Positions 9,872 to 20,489 of a stretch of DNA of 64,000 nt are shown here, one piece after another. A program made the translations under genes and the position numbers. Source of the stretch: Istiophorus platypterus (Eukaryota > Chordata > Actinopteri > Istiophoriformes > Istiophoridae); assembly GCA_016859345.1 (NCBI GenBank), contig JADGDC010000376.1:1-64000 (forward strand), given 5' to 3'. The stretch's first letter is position 1, and each line of letters begins with the position of its first letter. Under the pieces are notes generated by a model. It was not told the origin of the DNA. It did no database searches and saw nothing but the letters and a program-made list of their open reading frames with translations.

Positions 9872-10871
9872 CTCGTCCCACGTGGCGAACGCTCTAGTCC
9901 TAGTTAGGAGTTTCCTGTGTATACCAACTAACGACCAGGCCTATGGATTTCCCTCGCCGACCGAGCTGATCTCCGCTCTCCCCTGTGCATCCAAGAAACA
10001 CAGTTTAGCCCGGTTCGAGACCATGGATCGACCCTCTTCCCTGGATGCCCGCGGATGCGAAACCTGGTAGTTAATGAGTCCTACCTGTTTCAAGAAGAAG
10101 ACGAAGGAACACAGACCTCGCTTATTTCAAAGTCGACAAACTAATTCTCCGCTGTGAGCCAGAATTAGGTCGCCTCACCAAAGACTAGACATCTCACCGA
10201 GAAGATACATTAGCCGCTGATAGCCACTAACCAACACCTACTCGCCTGCACAGGAACACCGAGGACGAAGCAGCCATCACACCGCTGGAATTGCAAAGAG
10301 TAAGAGGCTTATAGCTCTGGGCAGATATTAGCAGTTAGTGTGTGTTAAGATGTTTGAACTGTTGTGAAAATATAGTCGCGCTGTTATCAATTCATTGGTG
10401 ACCATACTTGAACGAACTTTATTTTATCCGTTTGCAGCGGATAAATTCTGTCCCTCTCTGCATCATGATCGAGACTAGTACTTTCTGTGTCGGTTAAAGG
10501 CCCAGACTTGCGACGCTCATCAGCCGAGTCGAGCCAAGTCTACAAGACGCAGATAACTACCGTCCCTCGATCTCCAGAACGTCACGGCCGAACTCGTCTA
10601 CCTCTTTTCTTCTTTTACTAACGCACACATTCCTACTCGAACACCTGAGCACAGGGAAGTTCGAACCTCCCACTTAGCTTTATTCCCCTTTGTGAAGTCA
10701 CGTGGTAACGGTGAGCCGCCATTACACTTGACAGACTTCCTTCCGGCCGACCCGCACGTGATGTGACCATAACGATTCACGCCCGCCATCTTGCTCCGCC
10801 TCCCCTCAGGCACGCACACACATAGACCTTTGTAAACACGCTCACACACACATACCCCCACACACACACTT
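9872..10871. other. GC-rich intronic block, L2
   Basis: Near-identical copy of 3031-4030, with small differences near 9950. No gene recognised. Confidence 0.4.
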
Positions 10872-11493
10872 CAATACTTGTTTTATGATGTGTAGTTAGT
10901 AGTCAGTAGTAGTAGTGCATGATAGGATCTATTAGTCAGAAGTGATATTAATTGGAAATTGATATTACTGATGACAATACATTCTCTTATCTTTTAGATG
11001 AGAAGTCACCTTTGTGTTTTCTGTTCATATACTTTGATACCAAGCTGGTTGACGGAGTCAGTGCCGACCTCCACTCCTTCTCTGTTCACTCTGGAATTAG
11101 CAATATTTCCTAAATATTTGCAATTCTGGGCGAACACCCCTTTGAGACTGCGTCCAATATTTGGTTATTGGTCCGGGTTTTCCCAGTTGTGCCCCGTTAT
11201 TATTAATCTTATTAATCTCTCGTGCCCCGTTTTTATTAATCATGTTTAATCCGAACCATCTAAATCTTGATAACTATTAATGATTATCTTTGATAATCAT
11301 TAACTATTGCCGATAACCAAATCCCGTATGAGGGTCTGAAGCACAACACTGTCTTCTATGTATGGGCGGCCATGCACAAGAAAGTGTTGGAAAGGTTCCA
11401 TGCCCAGGTATGATGTAATGCACCAATGCAAATGTCTTTCCACTGGTGTTTTTATGAGTTTATGCTCATATCTCTGTGACTTTCTTCCGATAG

Positions 11494-11811
11494 CCAAATG
11501 TCAGCGTGTGTGCACCGAGGGTCGTCCCAGTGAGGACTGTAGCCGCTGTGTGTGCGATGGCCACATGCTACTTGGAGAGGTCCACAGTGTGACTGGTGTC
11601 CCTGTGGCAGACGTGTTGGTGGCACTAGCCAGTCAGCCCAAGGTCGTCCGTGCCCGTACAGAAGCCAAAGGTCAGGTCAGGCTCCCAGGAGTCTGCTCCT
11701 CCAGCTCGACCTTGCTCACCATCAGGAAGGAGAAGTTTGCCACGGTCACTGTCTCCACCTACAGTAATACCGCAGCGCTGTCCTGGGTACGGGCCATCCT
11801 CAAATCAGCCG
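11494..11811 (+). CDS. Cys-rich / carboxypeptidase-regulatory-like exon, L2
   Basis: Open 318-bp phase 1-1 exon, encoding the same residues as the L1 exon at 4652-4969, with acceptor TTCCGATAG and donor GTGAGT intact. Confidence 0.6.
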
Positions 11812-13200
11812 GTGAGTGCCGATAAGTAAAAGAACAGCTATCCTCGGAAGAGCTATTATATTTAAGAAAGTGTAGCCAGATTATTATTATTCCTATATAT
11901 GAGAGCTGCTCCATCTGAAGGGGGATGTATGTCGTCTCTCCTAATCAGAACAGGTCTTCCCCAAAAAGTCCTGCAGTTATCTACAAAGCCCGTTTCGTTT
12001 GCTGGACACCAGCTCGACAGACAGCGATTGATGATGACATGTGGCCATACATGTAATTGCTGGTCAGATTAGGAGGGGGCCCAGAGAAAAGTGTACGAAA
12101 TTGTCTTTGCATATGTACACCGACTTAGCATTCATTTTTGTGACCTCTGATTGGCGTAATCATTACCGCTGACATGAATAATAATCTTTCTGTGTTTATG
12201 CTTATCATTGGCCAGCAGTTTCAAATAGGATTCAAAGTCGGCCACTCTAGCCCCAGGAATACATTTGACTATGTTCAACTTCACTCTCTTAAAGAAAGAG
12301 CTGCCAATAACAAGAGTTGGTTTCTCAGTGAATTTGTTTTTGAATGGGGAATATCACTTTGAAGCGTGAACTGGTTGGTGTCTGTTTTACAGTCTGTCGG
12401 TCAGTCCACCACTTTTATCCAGCCTGACATATCTCAACAGTTACTGGATGGACTGCCATGATCCTTTGTACAGACATTCATGGTCTCCAGAAATAAGGCA
12501 TTTGTTTAGCTGAACTTAAAAGATACAACCTGAGTATCCTCTGCACCCAAATCTATGGTGTGCTGTTACATTTTAATGGAGCTTTCAAGCAAAACTAATC
12601 AACTCATTAAGTTGGAAAACAGCCACTGATCAGCTTATATATTCTAGACGTTTACCTATATTATTTGTCTGGCCACTGCAGGATGGAAAACAATCAATAC
12701 ACACAACCCAGAGAAAAAAATGTTGAAAAAAGAAACTGGACCTGATTTTCTCTACAAGTTGACAGGAACTTCGAGTAAAAATGTTACCAGACCATTTGGT
12801 CTCCATGAGGCCAGTGTGTCTAGTTTGGGGAGGAGGCAGCAGGTTCACCTAAGCCATCTGAAGGACAAACCTCTGTGGTCAGTTCCATAAGATAGTGCAG
12901 CCTCTTAAGTGAAACACACCTGCTACTATAGATAAGGACCACTCCTTTTCTAAGAATAAGGGAAGCAGATGCCTGAAAAAGTGTGTGCTCAGCCTCAGCA
13001 CCAGTTATTTACATAGAACATCCTACTGAAACAGAATAAGAAGCAGCAGGAGTGTGCATCAAGGGTATATGTCACTGGTGCTGTGTGCACATGAAGGTAA
13101 GAGAGATTTAAATAATCAAAAGAGTCAAAAAGATCTCATGGTTGTACTTGCTGCACATAGCCAGTGAAAATGTAATAAAAGCCAAAAGTAAACAAATTCC

Positions 13201-13220
13201 CATACTGTTTTAACAGTATG
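13201..13220. repeat. Short perfect hairpin at a rearrangement junction, L2
   Basis: CATACTGTT, 2-base loop, AACAGTATG. The same hairpin is at 6362-6381 in L1. In L3 and L4 this point instead carries about 60 bp of other sequence (from about 19735 and 30425), so the hairpin was created by the change. Confidence 0.7.
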
Positions 13221-13319
13221 CAGTGAAAATAGTACAAATCTTAATGTTGACATTTTTTTTTTTTGTTTATTACTGACGGTCATGCTTTGGGAAACATGTT
13301 TACTGTTATGTTCAACATT

Positions 13320-13516
13320 TTCAAAACATTAGGACCATTATTTATCCGGTATGGGATTCATAGATTTGATTTGCATGTTTGATTTGGCAAAAGTTTTACG
13401 TTGGATGCCCTTCCTGACACAACCCTCTGTATTTTTCCGGGCTTGGGACCTGCACAATAAGACACTGGCTTGTGTCCCCTTGCGGCTACATTATTTTTCA
13501 AAACATTAAGACCATT
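13320..13516 (-). mobile_element. RTE LINE 5' remnant with flanking direct repeats, L2
   Basis: As in L1. The remnant is at about 13340-13496, and the 20-bp direct repeats at 13320-13339 and 13497-13516 differ at one position. Confidence 0.65.
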
Positions 13517-13631
13517 TTTTTTATTTATTGTTTAATTCATTTATTGTTTCATTTTTTGTGTCATTTATTTGTTTATACTTTTTTCAGTGTTGGGGGTTTC
13601 AGTTTTTATTTACCCAACATTTCCACCATGA

Positions 13632-13745
13632 TCAAGCTCTTGGCGACAGTGGCAAGGAAAAACTCCCTTTGAATAGGTAGAAACCTTGAGCAGACCCGGC
13701 TCATGGTGGATGGTCGTCTGCCTCGACCGAAGGTCTAGAGAGGGG
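13632..13745. repeat. Dispersed teleost-type repeat at the L2/L3 junction
   Basis: Same block as 6794-6905, with a few changes at its start (ATCAAGCTCTTGG instead of AGCAAGCACTTGG). Confidence 0.55.
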
Positions 13746-13834
13746 GTGTAGAGAAAGATGGAAAAAAAAGGGAAAAAAGATAAGAAAAGAGAAAGGGGGA
13801 AATAGGGGATAGGGGAGGAGAGGTCATGGAAAGG

Positions 13835-14824
13835 TTAGGTCCTCCCAGTTCTTCTAAAGAACTGGAGGAATCGCCTCCTCAAAGACTTCCTCTTCGGTTT
13901 CCTCTGAACCTCTTCCATCTGACTCTCCATTGTCATTAATCTCTCCATTAGTTCATCTCTAGATTTTGCCATCTCTTCTTCCATGTCGTTCAGAGCTTGC
14001 TTGGCAATCCTGAGAGACTCCAGGAGGCCGGACTTATCCTCATGCCACTGGAGCCTTTCCTTTTCTAGATCTTCCTGGGCCTCAGTCAATGCCGCCTTAA
14101 GGCTGGAGGTTCCCTGCATTTGTTCAGCCAGGAGACGGGACTTGTCCTCCTCCCACTGGCAACGTGCCTTCTCCAGGTTGGTTTCGGCCTGGGTCAGCGC
14201 AGTTTTGAATTTCAGCGTTTCCTCAGCCTTTCTGGCAATGCATCTCTCGGCCTCCTCCCTCTTCTCTGTTTCAGCTTTGAGAGCTTCCTCTAGTCTTCTT
14301 ATTTTTAGGGAATCTTCCCAGTCCAGCTTTACTTGAGCAGACAGCTCAACAATAAGGTAATCCTTCTCTTCGTCTACCTCAGTTATCTGATGTTTCAACT
14401 GGTGCATCTCATTGGCCAAGGCAATGTTTTCTCTTACCAGTGCAATAATCTTCTCCTCCTTCTCACTCAAGAGCCGATTCAGCGCTAGCTCTGGTATCTG
14501 AAGGAGGCTCTGTTTAGACATGTCCATGTCAGCCAAACAACAGGCATTGGTGTATTGGGGTCTTGTAGGCTGGTCCTGTTCAGTTGCTTCGGTTGTTACT
14601 TCAGGCTTGACTTGAATGTAGGCTTGAATTTGGCCTGGACTATTGGAGCTATCGCAGCCTGGACCTTTGCTGACATACAAGCCTGGACATATCTTGATCA
14701 AGCCGTATGGAGCCAATCCCTCTGGCACTGCAGTGGTTTTAGATCCAAACTTAATTGCTGCAGACTGTGTGTTGGTTTCCACAGCAGGCTGTTCTTCCAT
14801 TTTCACAGCTCGCTGTTCTTCCAT
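13835..14824 (-). CDS. Coiled-coil protein, type A, copy 3 (open, 329 aa)
   Basis: Open from ATG at 14824 to the stop at 13835, 990 bp like copy 1. It differs from copy 1 in only a few residues, including GCDSSNSPG in place of GSDNSDSSG and H for N in MHQLKNQ. The coiled coil (about 118-310), the 36-residue internal duplication and the basic tail are all kept. Two of five copies being fully open over 329 codons, among neighbours with frameshifts, is mild support for a real gene. Family and function unknown. Confidence 0.62.
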   Translation of the reverse strand: MEEQRAVKMEEQPAVETNTQSAAIKFGSKTTAVPEGLAPYGLIKICPGLYVSKGPGCDSSNSPGQIQAYIQVKPEVTTEATEQDQPTRPQYTNACCLADMDMSKQSLLQIPELALNRLLSEKEEKIIALVRENIALANEMHQLKHQITEVDEEKDYLIVELSAQVKLDWEDSLKIRRLEEALKAETEKREEAERCIARKAEETLKFKTALTQAETNLEKARCQWEEDKSRLLAEQMQGTSSLKAALTEAQEDLEKERLQWHEDKSGLLESLRIAKQALNDMEEEMAKSRDELMERLMTMESQMEEVQRKPKRKSLRRRFLQFFRRTGRT

Positions 14825-15007
14825 TTCAATAGCTGGCTTGTCTTTTGTCAGTTCTGTCCTTTTCACTGACGAGATCTGGAAACTCTTCTTCCGAGTCGAT
14901 GACTTCGCCTTCCTTGTCCTCGAAATGTAGGATTCCTCTCTTTGTTTTGTTCCACTTTCCTCGAACCTGAGATGACTTGTCTCCTTCAGGGTGTGAATTA
15001 AACAATT

Positions 15008-15093
15008 CTGCTCAATGTTTTGTGTTGAGCAGCTTTTATAGGAAAAGGAACAAAGGCAAACGGAATGTGATGTCACACATTCCGTTTGCCTTT
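15008..15093 (-). promoter_or_regulatory. Promoter of coiled-coil copy 3
   Basis: TATA box at 15040-15033, stem-loop from 15008, and 18-bp-arm inverted repeat at 15052-15093. Confidence 0.55.
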
Positions 15094-16026
15094 GGTGACA
15101 TTCTTGCTGTTGCCATGGTAAAAGCAGCCAGTTAAAAACAAAAATGGAGGAACCTGTGTTGATTTTCATCACATCCACAAAAACGTCTGTCGACACTACA
15201 CTTTCTTGGGTCCTTAGCAATACAACCAGCAAGACTTAAGCCAAACGTATGATCGGAGGTGCAAAAAATTGTTTTAATAATTTGCAGTTGTGGCTTCCTG
15301 GGTGTTTTTCTGAGTAACCCTTTAATGTGAAGTGAAAGTCTCTGGAGAGTTGGAAGCTCGTTCTCAGTGTTCAACACCTTTATAACTGCATTAGTTGATA
15401 GGCTGTGGTATATGGCTATGTACACTGCTTTGACAGTTTTTGAGGCACACCTGCTGAAACGGATGCATCCAACACAGTCCTGCAGCCACGGTTATAATGT
15501 TCAGCTTTTGCTGAGGCAGTTTCAGAGAGAAGTTGATTCAACTGTATGGTCATGTTGGGTTGCAGTTTAGGCTGCTTTTGGATTGTGTCGCATTATGGTG
15601 TTTCAGTTCGTTCACCTCTTTTTCAAAATCATTTAAAAACGTGCAGCTTGACACAACAGCTAAACTCACATCCAAAATGCACTAACAACCAAATACTTCC
15701 TAAAAATGCCAAGACTCTAACCTAGCACATTTATTTTTAAAACTTTATTTCTCAGTCAAGCAGTCAAGTCACTACATTCTGAAAGCATACCCTGCCTACA
15801 GCATGCTACGATCACACTCTGGACAATTTGGTTTAGTGTGCTGTCACTTGACAGATATGGACAAGCAGTCAAACAGATGCATGAATACACATTTCAAAAG
15901 CTTGTAAGCACTGGCCACAGGGAAGATTCACTTGGGATTAGCCCTCTTAGCGGTTCTCCTATCTGTGACACATAATTTCAACTTTGCTCAGGCTGTGACA
16001 CTGTGTTCTTCAATTTGTTTGTTTAG

Positions 16027-16209
16027 TGCAGAGCTATTGGACAAACTGGGGTGAGTGGGGTCCCTGTTCAGCCATGGCTTGTAATGATGTAGGCATTCAG
16101 GTCCGCCAGAGGAAATGTATCAGTACCCAGCCCATGCCTCTCCTGTTGGTGCCAGCGTGTCAGGGGCACCATTCACAGAGGAGGGAGTGTTCCACCCCTC
16201 CATGTACAG
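16027..16209 (+). CDS. TSP1 exon, CILP-like, L3
   Basis: 183 bp, phase 1-1, open, same motif set as L1. Tyr to Ser in the CSTPPC end. The matching downstream exon in this unit is frameshifted. Confidence 0.72.
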
Positions 16210-16705
16210 GTGAGAGTCACAAGATTTATCAGCATATTTAACACAGTGCAGTGGGATCACATGGGAAACACCAAACAGTTGGTCACCATAGAAAGTAAGG
16301 TGACCCTCCCCCAAACAAACAGCTGAGGTTCAAACTCCCATAGCAGCAAGCATCTTTGCAGCTTGCTGGCATAAGATGAGCAAATCTTTAACACTAAATC
16401 ATCCCACGTAACTGAATCACAGTAGTCACTGACATAAACTTTAGGTTTTAGCGGTGGTGCTTAAAACTGCATAAGCAACAGACAATAGCTACAGAAATAA
16501 AGATGACAACTCTGTTGCAAATAATTGGATTCTGAGCTATTACCCTATAAAAAGAGCTTGTGTAGGCCTAGATTTGTGTTAAAATGGAAGTAACAACTTG
16601 ATCAAGCACAGAACTAAATCAACTACTGAACTGATGACTATCAGATCAGCACTGACTGTAATGGTGATGAGAAGTGGCAACAATTACCGCTCCTAAAACT
16701 AGACC

Positions 16706-17695
16706 TTGTCCCACGTGGCGAACGCTCTAGTCCTAGTTAGGAGTTTCCTTTCTACACCGACTACAGCCAGGCCTATGGATTTCCCTCGCCGACCGAGCTG
16801 ATCTCCGCTCTCCCCTGTGCATCCAAGAAACACAGTTTAGCCCGGTTCGAGACCATGGATCGACCCTCTTGCCTGGATGCCCGCGGATGCGAAACCTGGT
16901 AGTTAATGAGTCCTACCTGTTTCAAGAAGAAGACGAAGGAACACAGACCTCGCTTCTTTCAAAGTCGACGAACTAATTCTCCGCTGTGAGCCAGAATTAG
17001 GTTGCCTCACCAAAGACTAGACATCTCACCGAGATACGTTAGCCGCTGATAGCCTAACTTCGCCTCCTCGCCTGCACAGGAACACCGAGGACGAACCAGC
17101 CATCACACCGCTGGAATTGCAAAGAGTAAGAGGCTTATAGCTCTGGGCAGATATTAGCAGTTAGTGTGTGTTAAGATGTTTGAACTGTTGTGAAAATATA
17201 GTCGCGCTGTTATTAATTCATTGGTGACCATACTTGAAGGAACTTTATTTTATCCGTCTGCAGCGGATACATTCTGTCCCTCTCTGCATCATGATCGAGA
17301 CTAGTACTTTCTGTGTCGGTTAAAGGCCCAGACGTGCGATGCTCATCAGCCGAGCCGAGCGAAGTCTACAAGCGAAGATAAATACCGTCCCTCGATCTCC
17401 AGAATGTCACGGCCGAACTCGTCTACCTCTTTTCTTCTTTTACTAACGCACACATTCCTATTTGAACACCTGAGCACAGGGAAGTTCGAACCTCCCACTT
17501 AGCTTTATTCCCCTTTGTGAAGTCACGTGGTAACGGCGAGCCGCCATTAGACTCGACAGACTTCCTTCCGGCCGACCATGATGTGACCGTAACGAGTCAC
17601 GTCCGCCATCTTGCTCCGCTTCCCCTCAGGCGCGCAAACACATAGGCCCTTGTAAACACGCTCACACACACATACACTCACACACATACACTTCA
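16706..17695. other. GC-rich intronic block, L3
   Basis: Diverged copy of 3031-4030, with more substitutions than L2 or L4. It is followed at 17810 by a 280-bp deletion relative to L1. Confidence 0.4.
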
Positions 17696-18036
17696 ATACT
17701 TGTTTTATGATGTGTAGTTAGTAGCCAGTAGTAATAGTGCATGATATGATATATTAGTCAGAAGTGATATTAATTGGAAATTGATATTACTGATGACAAT
17801 ACATTCTCTTGATAACTATTAATGATTATCTTTGATAATCATTAACTATTGCCGATAACCAAATCCCGTATGAGGGTCTGAAGCACAACACTGTCTTCTA
17901 TGTATGGGGCGGCCATGCACAAGAAAGTGTTGGAAAGGGTCCATGCCCAGGTATGATGTAATGTACCACTGCAAATGTCTTTCCACTGGTGTTTTTATGA
18001 GTTTATGCTCATATCTCTGTGACTTTCTTCCAATAG

Positions 18037-18356
18037 CCAAATGTCAGCGTGTGTGCACCGAGGGTCGTCCCAGTGAGGACTGTAGCCGCTGTGTGTGCGA
18101 TGGCCACATGCTACTTGGAGAGGTCCACAGTGTGACTGGTGTCACTGTGGCAGACGTGTTGGTGGCACTAGCCAGTCAGCCCAAGGTCGTCCGTGCCCGT
18201 GCCCAGATGCCAAAGGTCAGGTCAGGCTCCCAGGAGTCTGCTCCTCCAGCTCGACCTTGCTCACCATCAGGAAGGAGAAGTTTGCCACGGTCACTGTCTC
18301 CACCTACATTAATACCGCAGCGCTGTCCTGGGTACGGGCCATCCTCAAATCAGCCG
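18037..18356 (+). pseudogene. Cys-rich / carboxypeptidase-regulatory-like exon, L3 (frameshifted)
   Basis: Acceptor (CCAATAG) and donor (GTGAGT) are kept, but the exon is 320 bp, two bases longer than in L1 and L2. The change lies in the VVRAR region (about 18198-18215, GCCCAGATG). After it the frame runs into unrelated residues. L4 shares the lesion, so it predates the split of L3 and L4. Confidence 0.7.
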
Positions 18357-19849
18357 GTGAGTGCCGATAAGTGAAAGAACAGCTATCCTCGGAAGAGCTA
18401 TTATATTTAAGAAAGTGTAGCCAGATTATTATTATTCCTATATATGAGAGCTGCTAGATCTGAAGGGGGATGTATGTCGTCTCTCCTAATCAGAACAGGT
18501 CTTCCCCAAATAGTCCTGCCGTTATCTACAAAGCCCATTTCGTTTGCTGGACACCAGCTCGACAGACAGCGGTTGATGATGACATGTGGCCATGCATGTA
18601 ATTGCTGGTCAGATTAGGAGGGGGCCCAGAGAAAAGTGTACGAAATTGTCTTTGCATATGTACACACCGACTTAGCATTCATTTTTGTGACCTCTGATTG
18701 GCGTAATCATTACCGCTGACATGAATAATAATCTTTCCGTGTTTATGCTTATCATTGGCCAGCAGTTTCAAATAGGATTCTAAGTCGGCCACTCTAGCCC
18801 CAGGAATACATTTGACTATGTTCAACTTCACTTTCCTAAAGAAAGAGCTGCCAATAACCAGAGTTGGTTTCTCAGTGAATTTGTTTTTGAATGGGGAATA
18901 TCACTTTGAAGCGTGAACTGGTTGGTGTCTGTCTTACAGTCTGTCGGTCAGTCCACCACTTTTATCCAGCCTGACATATCTCAACGGTTACTGGATGGAT
19001 TGCCATGATCCTTTGTACAGACATTCATGGTCTCCAGAAATAAGGCTGAACTTAAAAGATACAACCTGAGTATCCTATGCACCCAAATCTATGGTGTGCT
19101 GTTACATTTTAATGGAGCTTTCAAGCAAAACTAATCAACTCATTAAGTTGGAAAACAGCCACTGATCAGCTTATATATTCTAGACGTTTACCTATATTAT
19201 TTGTCTGGCCACTGCAGGATGGAAAATAATCAATACACACAACCCAGAGAAAAAAATGTTGAAAAAAGAAACTGGACCTGATTTTCTCTACAAGTTGACA
19301 GGAACTTCCCGTAAAAATGTTACCAGACCATTTGGTCTCCATGAGGCCAGTGTGTCTAGTTTGGGGAGGAGGCAGCAGGTTCACCTAAGCCATCTGAAGG
19401 ACAAACCTCTGTGGTCAGTTCCATAAGATAGTGCAGCCTCTTAAGTGAAACACACCTGCTACTATAGATAAGGACCACTCCTTTTCTAAGAATAAGGGAA
19501 GCAGATGCCTGAAAAAGTGTGTGCTCAGCCTCAGCACCAGTTATTTACATAGAACATCCTACTGAAACAGAATAAGAAGCAGCAGGAGTGTGCATCAAGG
19601 GTATATGTCACTGGTGCTGTGTGCACATGAAGGTAAGAGAGATTTAAGTAATCAAGAGTCAAAAAGATCTCATGATTGTACTTGCTGCACATAGCCAGTG
19701 AAAATGTAATAAAAGCCAAAAGTAAACAAATTCCCTTGAAAGTAAATAGAGACTGAACCGTTTTGCATATCGTTAGTTCACATCAAAATTCATTGGTTTT
19801 AACAGTATGCAGTGAAAATAGTACAAATCTTAATGTTGACATTTGTCAG

Positions 19850-20023
19850 TTTGATCCTGTAAACACTAAGACCATGTATCTAGACTGTGGGCTGAGAGCA
19901 GCTGAGAGTGTCTCCTCTCTGGACGTGGACCTCTGCCCTCCTGTGGCACCAGCAGCTTCTTCTCAGCTCCAGCTGCGGATTTGGCTCCTTCTATTTGTTG
20001 CATTTTCACACTTTTATTCATGA
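19850..20023 (+). CDS. Candidate terminal exon with hydrophobic C-terminal tail, L3
   Basis: An acceptor-like ACATTTGTCAG is followed by 57 open codons and a TGA. The product starts FDPVNTKTMYLDCGL, then has a small-residue stretch (APAASS) and a hydrophobic end (IWLLLFVAFSHFYS). This layout resembles a GPI-anchor signal: small residues, spacer, then hydrophobic tail at the very C-terminus. It is identical in frame and length in L4 (30540-30713) and absent from L1 and L2. Its phase (0) does not match the phase-1 end of the Cys-rich exon, so it cannot splice directly to it. It may belong to another transcript, or be chance. Confidence 0.35.
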   Translation, partial: FDPVNTKTMYLDCGLRAAESVSSLDVDLCPPVAPAASSQLQLRIWLLLFVAFSHFYS

Positions 20024-20489
20024 CTTTGTCATGTGCTGTTTTGACCTTGTGGCTATTGTGGCTTTAAATGTGGTAAAGTACAATAGCTGAGATATTTGAC
20101 AAACTCTCAAAACAGCACAACTAAAACAAATCTCCTGTGACTAGGGTTGATGAAAGTTGTTGATCCCAACCCTGCCAGCTGCAGACATATAATGTATGGG
20201 ATCTGTAAAGTAGCACATTTCTGCCACATGTAACTTTTATCCCATCATAATTATTACATACTTTTTCTGTAATTTTTCAAATTTTACCACCAAACACTTA
20301 GTTTTATTCATAAAAAAACCATAAGAATATGACTCCCTTGCAAATTCCCCGACTCCCTTGCTGTGAATCCCTTGGCTTGTGTGTGGTGTTGATCAAACAA
20401 AAAATGTAATGTTTGAAATGATAAATAATATGCGATGTGGGATTTTTAGGGGGAAAAATAATCACTTTTCTTTTTGACAATTGATGTAA
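20024..20489. other. Sequence between the candidate terminal exon and the LINE 3' end, L3
   Basis: A/T-rich, no gene recognised. The LINE reading frame runs into it from 20304 upward by read-through. The equivalent in L4 is 30714-31187. Confidence 0.4.
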
